Shown: piece after piece, positions 62,107 through 64,000 of the stretch | How positions within the stretch are numbered: position 1 is the stretch's first letter | How the letters are laid out: every line of letters begins with the position of its first letter | NCBI GenBank assembly: GCA_040387375.1 | Contig: JAZKDW010000024.1 | Coordinates: forward strand, 62,001 to 126,000 | Length of the DNA stretch: 64,000 nucleotides | Source of the DNA: JAZKDW01 sp040387375 | Lineage (GTDB): Bacteria; Pseudomonadota; Gammaproteobacteria; Burkholderiales; Burkholderiaceae_D | Direction: 5' to 3' | Notes under the pieces: generated by a model | Databases searched by the model: none | What the model was told of the DNA's origin: nothing | Seen by the model: the letters and a program-made list of their open reading frames with translations, nothing else | Made by a program: the position numbers and the translations under genes

Positions 62107-62498
62107 ATATTGGAGAAGCCGCAAGCGCGACGGGCGTATCGGCAAAGATGATTCGTTACTACGAAAGCATTGGCCTCATCAAGGAAAGCGCCCGCAGCGA
62201 CGCGGGGTACCGCAAATACGGCGCAAGCGATTTGCATGCACTGCACTTCGTCAAGCGGGCGCGCAAGCTCGGCTTTTCACTGGAGCAGATCCGGGAGCTG
62301 CTCTCGTTATGGCAGGACGCCGGCCGCGCCAGCCAGGATGTGAAGGCGATCGCCGTCAATCACGTCGCCGACCTGGACAGGCGCATTCAGGAGATGACCG
62401 ACATGCGCGACACGCTGAATCATCTGGCGCAGACATGCAACGGGGATGACCGGCCCGATTGCCCGATTCTGGCTGGACTGGCGACTGCGGAAGACTAA
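62103..62498 (+). CDS. cueR: CueR-type copper-sensing MerR regulator
   Basis: 131 aa. Seen: N-terminal winged HTH (MNIGEAASATGVSAKMIRYYESIGLI), central dimerisation helix, and the metal loop C112-NGDDRPD-C120 followed by PIL, identical in spacing and position to CueR. It activates copA by distorting the 19 bp spacer promoter. The overlapping start shows translation coupling with copA. A long palindrome follows the gene. Confidence 0.95.
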   Translation: MNIGEAASATGVSAKMIRYYESIGLIKESARSDAGYRKYGASDLHALHFVKRARKLGFSLEQIRELLSLWQDAGRASQDVKAIAVNHVADLDRRIQEMTDMRDTLNHLAQTCNGDDRPDCPILAGLATAED

Positions 62499-62553
62499 AG
62501 AGCCTATCCCAGTAGTTCAAGTCGTCGTGGCTCGAACTACTGGGATAGGCTCT
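62499..62553. terminator. 23 bp inverted repeat after cueR, terminator or dispersed repeat
   Basis: Arms 62499-62521 and 62531-62553 pair at 22 of 23 positions (gagcctatcccagtag / ctactgggataggctc). No T-tract follows. It lies between cueR and the convergent TctC gene. The arm sequence resembles a repeat seen elsewhere in Burkholderiales (from memory). Confidence 0.6.
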
Positions 62554-62572
62554 AAACCGCGCCGCCAGGGAG

Positions 62573-63553
62573 TCACTCCAGTGTGATGCCCCATTCCTTG
62601 ATCAGCGGTTGCCACAGCGCGGACTCGGAACGGACGTAATCGGTCAATTCCTGCGGCGTGCTGCCCTTCGCTTCTACCCCATGCGTCAGGAATTTTTGCT
62701 GCACCTCGGATGATGCCAGCGCACGCAGCAATTCGTCATGCAGGCGGTTGATGCGTGACGCCGGCGTTTTCGCGGGAACGACCAGCCCCTGCCAGGCATA
62801 TACTTCCGCACCCTTGATGCCTAGTTCCGCCATCGTCGGCACATCGGGTAACTGTGCCTGACGCTCGGCAGTCAACACGGCCAGCGCCTTGAGTTTCCCC
62901 GCTTTGATCAAGGGGATGGCTGCAGCACAGCTGATGACGGTGACCGGTACCTGGCCCCCAATGACATCCTGCATGGCTGGTCCTGCCCCACGATAGGCAA
63001 CATGCACCACGTCGGTGCCGGTCCGTTTTTTAAGCAGTTCCATGGCGAGATGGAATGCGCTGCCGGCGCCAATTGACGCATAGCTCATTTTCCCGGGCTG
63101 GCGGCGTGCCTCGTCAAACCACTCCTTGGCATTCCCGGCTTTCACGTTGCTGTTTGCGACCAATACCAATGGATAACGCCCGATCATTGAAACCGAGGCG
63201 AAGTCACGCACCGGATCGTAGGGAAGCGTGCGGAACAAGGCCGTGTTGAACACCAGAGGTCCGTTGTCGCCGGAATAGAGCGTATAGCCATCCGGCGCCG
63301 ACCGTGCAGCATATTCGGCCCCGATGATGCCAGCGCCACCGGGCCGGTTCTCGATGACGATCGGTTGTCCGAGACCGATGCTCATCTGGTTTGCAATCAC
63401 CCGCGCAACAAAATCCGCGCCTCCTCCTGGCGGCCAGGAAACGATCCACTTTAATGGTTTAACAGGAAATTTATCGTCTTGAGCGACTGTGTGTCGCATC
63501 GATATCAAGCCGATCGCGGCTGCGGAGGCCAGGAGAATCTCACGTCGCTTCAT
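62573..63553 (-). CDS. TctC/Bug-family periplasmic solute-binding protein (second copy)
   Basis: 326 aa. Seen: signal peptide (MKRREILLASAAAIGLISMRHTVAQ), KWIVSWPPGGGADFVARVIA at the mature start, DGYTLYSGDNGPL and QLPDVPTMAELGIKG. Same family as 57325-58323 but clearly divergent in sequence. No TctA/TctB is nearby. It is divergent from another FAD monooxygenase gene (157 bp), which repeats the gene pairing at 57325-59577. Confidence 0.92.
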   Translation of the reverse strand: MKRREILLASAAAIGLISMRHTVAQDDKFPVKPLKWIVSWPPGGGADFVARVIANQMSIGLGQPIVIENRPGGAGIIGAEYAARSAPDGYTLYSGDNGPLVFNTALFRTLPYDPVRDFASVSMIGRYPLVLVANSNVKAGNAKEWFDEARRQPGKMSYASIGAGSAFHLAMELLKKRTGTDVVHVAYRGAGPAMQDVIGGQVPVTVISCAAAIPLIKAGKLKALAVLTAERQAQLPDVPTMAELGIKGAEVYAWQGLVVPAKTPASRINRLHDELLRALASSEVQQKFLTHGVEAKGSTPQELTDYVRSESALWQPLIKEWGITLE

Positions 63554-63710
63554 GTTCGTTCCCTTACTTTCTGATTTGTAGGTAAGTCGGTTCGTAACAA
63601 CAGGAAATTTGCAAGAACGGAATTGATTCCGCTAACGTAAATTACTTGACTTCAAAGTTTCCGTCAATCAGAATCTATTCCATTAAGCGGAAAAACTGGA
63701 GGCGACGAAA

Positions 63711-64000
63711 ATGAACATTACCGACCATTTTGCTTTTACAAAGAAAACCTCGGTGTTGATTGTCGGAGGAGGCCCGATAGGACTGGCAATGGCGGCTGAG
63801 CTGGGATGGCGTGGAATATCCGTGACGATGGTGGAGCAGCAAGACGAAAAGACAGGTCCGGCGAAGATGCTTCTGGTGGGAGTGCGCACCATGGAGTTCT
63901 GCCGTCACCTTGGCATTGCGCCGGCAGTACGCGACTGGGGATTCCCGCCCGATTTTTGCATGGATAACATATTCGTTGCGGGCAGCTTGAATGGCTTTGA
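63711..64000 (+). CDS. FAD-dependent monooxygenase, N-terminal part (cut by the window end)
   Basis: About 96 codons seen; the gene continues beyond the window. RBS ctggagg precedes the ATG by 8 bp. Seen: FAD-binding VLIVGGGPIGLAMAAELGWRG, then TMVEQQDEKTGPAKMLLVGVRTMEFCRHLGI, typical of the flavin-dependent phenol/aryl-acid hydroxylase family. Likely another aromatic catabolic hydroxylase; substrate unknown. Confidence 0.82.
   Translation, partial: MNITDHFAFTKKTSVLIVGGGPIGLAMAAELGWRGISVTMVEQQDEKTGPAKMLLVGVRTMEFCRHLGIAPAVRDWGFPPDFCMDNIFVAGSLNGF

Overview
The window looks like a chromosomal segment of a GC-rich betaproteobacterium of the order Burkholderiales, most likely an Oxalobacteraceae-type genome (Herminiimonas, Collimonas, Massilia or a relative). 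The reasons are three TctC/Bug-family solute-binding or ring-hydroxylase sets, a MacAB plus NodT-type efflux operon beside a BaeSR-like pair, two PEP-CTERM proteins, and several families of dispersed palindromic repeats. The assignment rests on gene content only. No rRNA, tRNA, CRISPR array, transposase or phage gene was found.

Layout. (1) 15-6293, minus strand: a seven-gene aromatic-acid catabolic operon (FAH hydrolase, ornithine-cyclodeaminase-like protein, gentisate-dioxygenase-like cupin, Rieske oxygenase beta and alpha, carboxymuconolactone-decarboxylase-like protein, DapA-like lyase). It is divergent from a quinone oxidoreductase followed by a LysR regulator (6655-8662). A 164 bp palindromic element lies in the divergent gap. 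(2) 8871-23949: a giant RHS/YD-repeat polymorphic-toxin-like gene of about 15 kb, split by one apparent frameshift near 18050. It ends in a LysM domain, a hydrophobic Gly/Ala-rich segment and a lipase-like alpha/beta-hydrolase tip. (3) 24016-26524: four exported proteins (DUF2946-like, outer-membrane barrel, TlpA/ResA thioredoxin, Y-X4-D repeat protein) that suggest a metal or redox function. (4) 26741-29768: a KaiC-like double ATPase with an overlapping hybrid histidine kinase. (5) 30048-32721: small proteins, a class I methyltransferase, and a truncated RlmI-like protein. (6) 32718-40985: a glucose/sorbosone dehydrogenase lipoprotein, a BaeSR-like two-component system, and a divergent macA-macB-outer membrane factor operon. 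(7) 41194-43858: DUF2726, PEP-CTERM and ChaC-like proteins. (8) 44077-48082: nitric oxide reductase NorB, NnrS and SirB2, a nitric oxide defence cluster. (9) 48122-54594: GDSL/PEP-CTERM esterase, MFS transporter, DEAD-box helicase, ArsM-like methyltransferase, Lys-rich secreted protein, and a two-domain methylglyoxal synthase. (10) 54767-55419: an AbrB-Doc toxin-antitoxin module with an AT-rich dyad operator. (11) 55469-64000: AEC transporter, then two FAD-monooxygenase/TctC modules flanking a CueR-controlled copA-cueR copper-export operon.

The most unusual object is the roughly 5,000-residue split RHS protein with a hydrolase tip. Other points worth attention are the duplicated methylglyoxal synthase with a dead N-terminal copy, the cupin dioxygenase whose metal ligands are only in the C-terminal cupin, and three separate families of long palindromic elements. 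Positions and motifs were read directly from the sequence; family names come from motif recognition and were not checked against any database.
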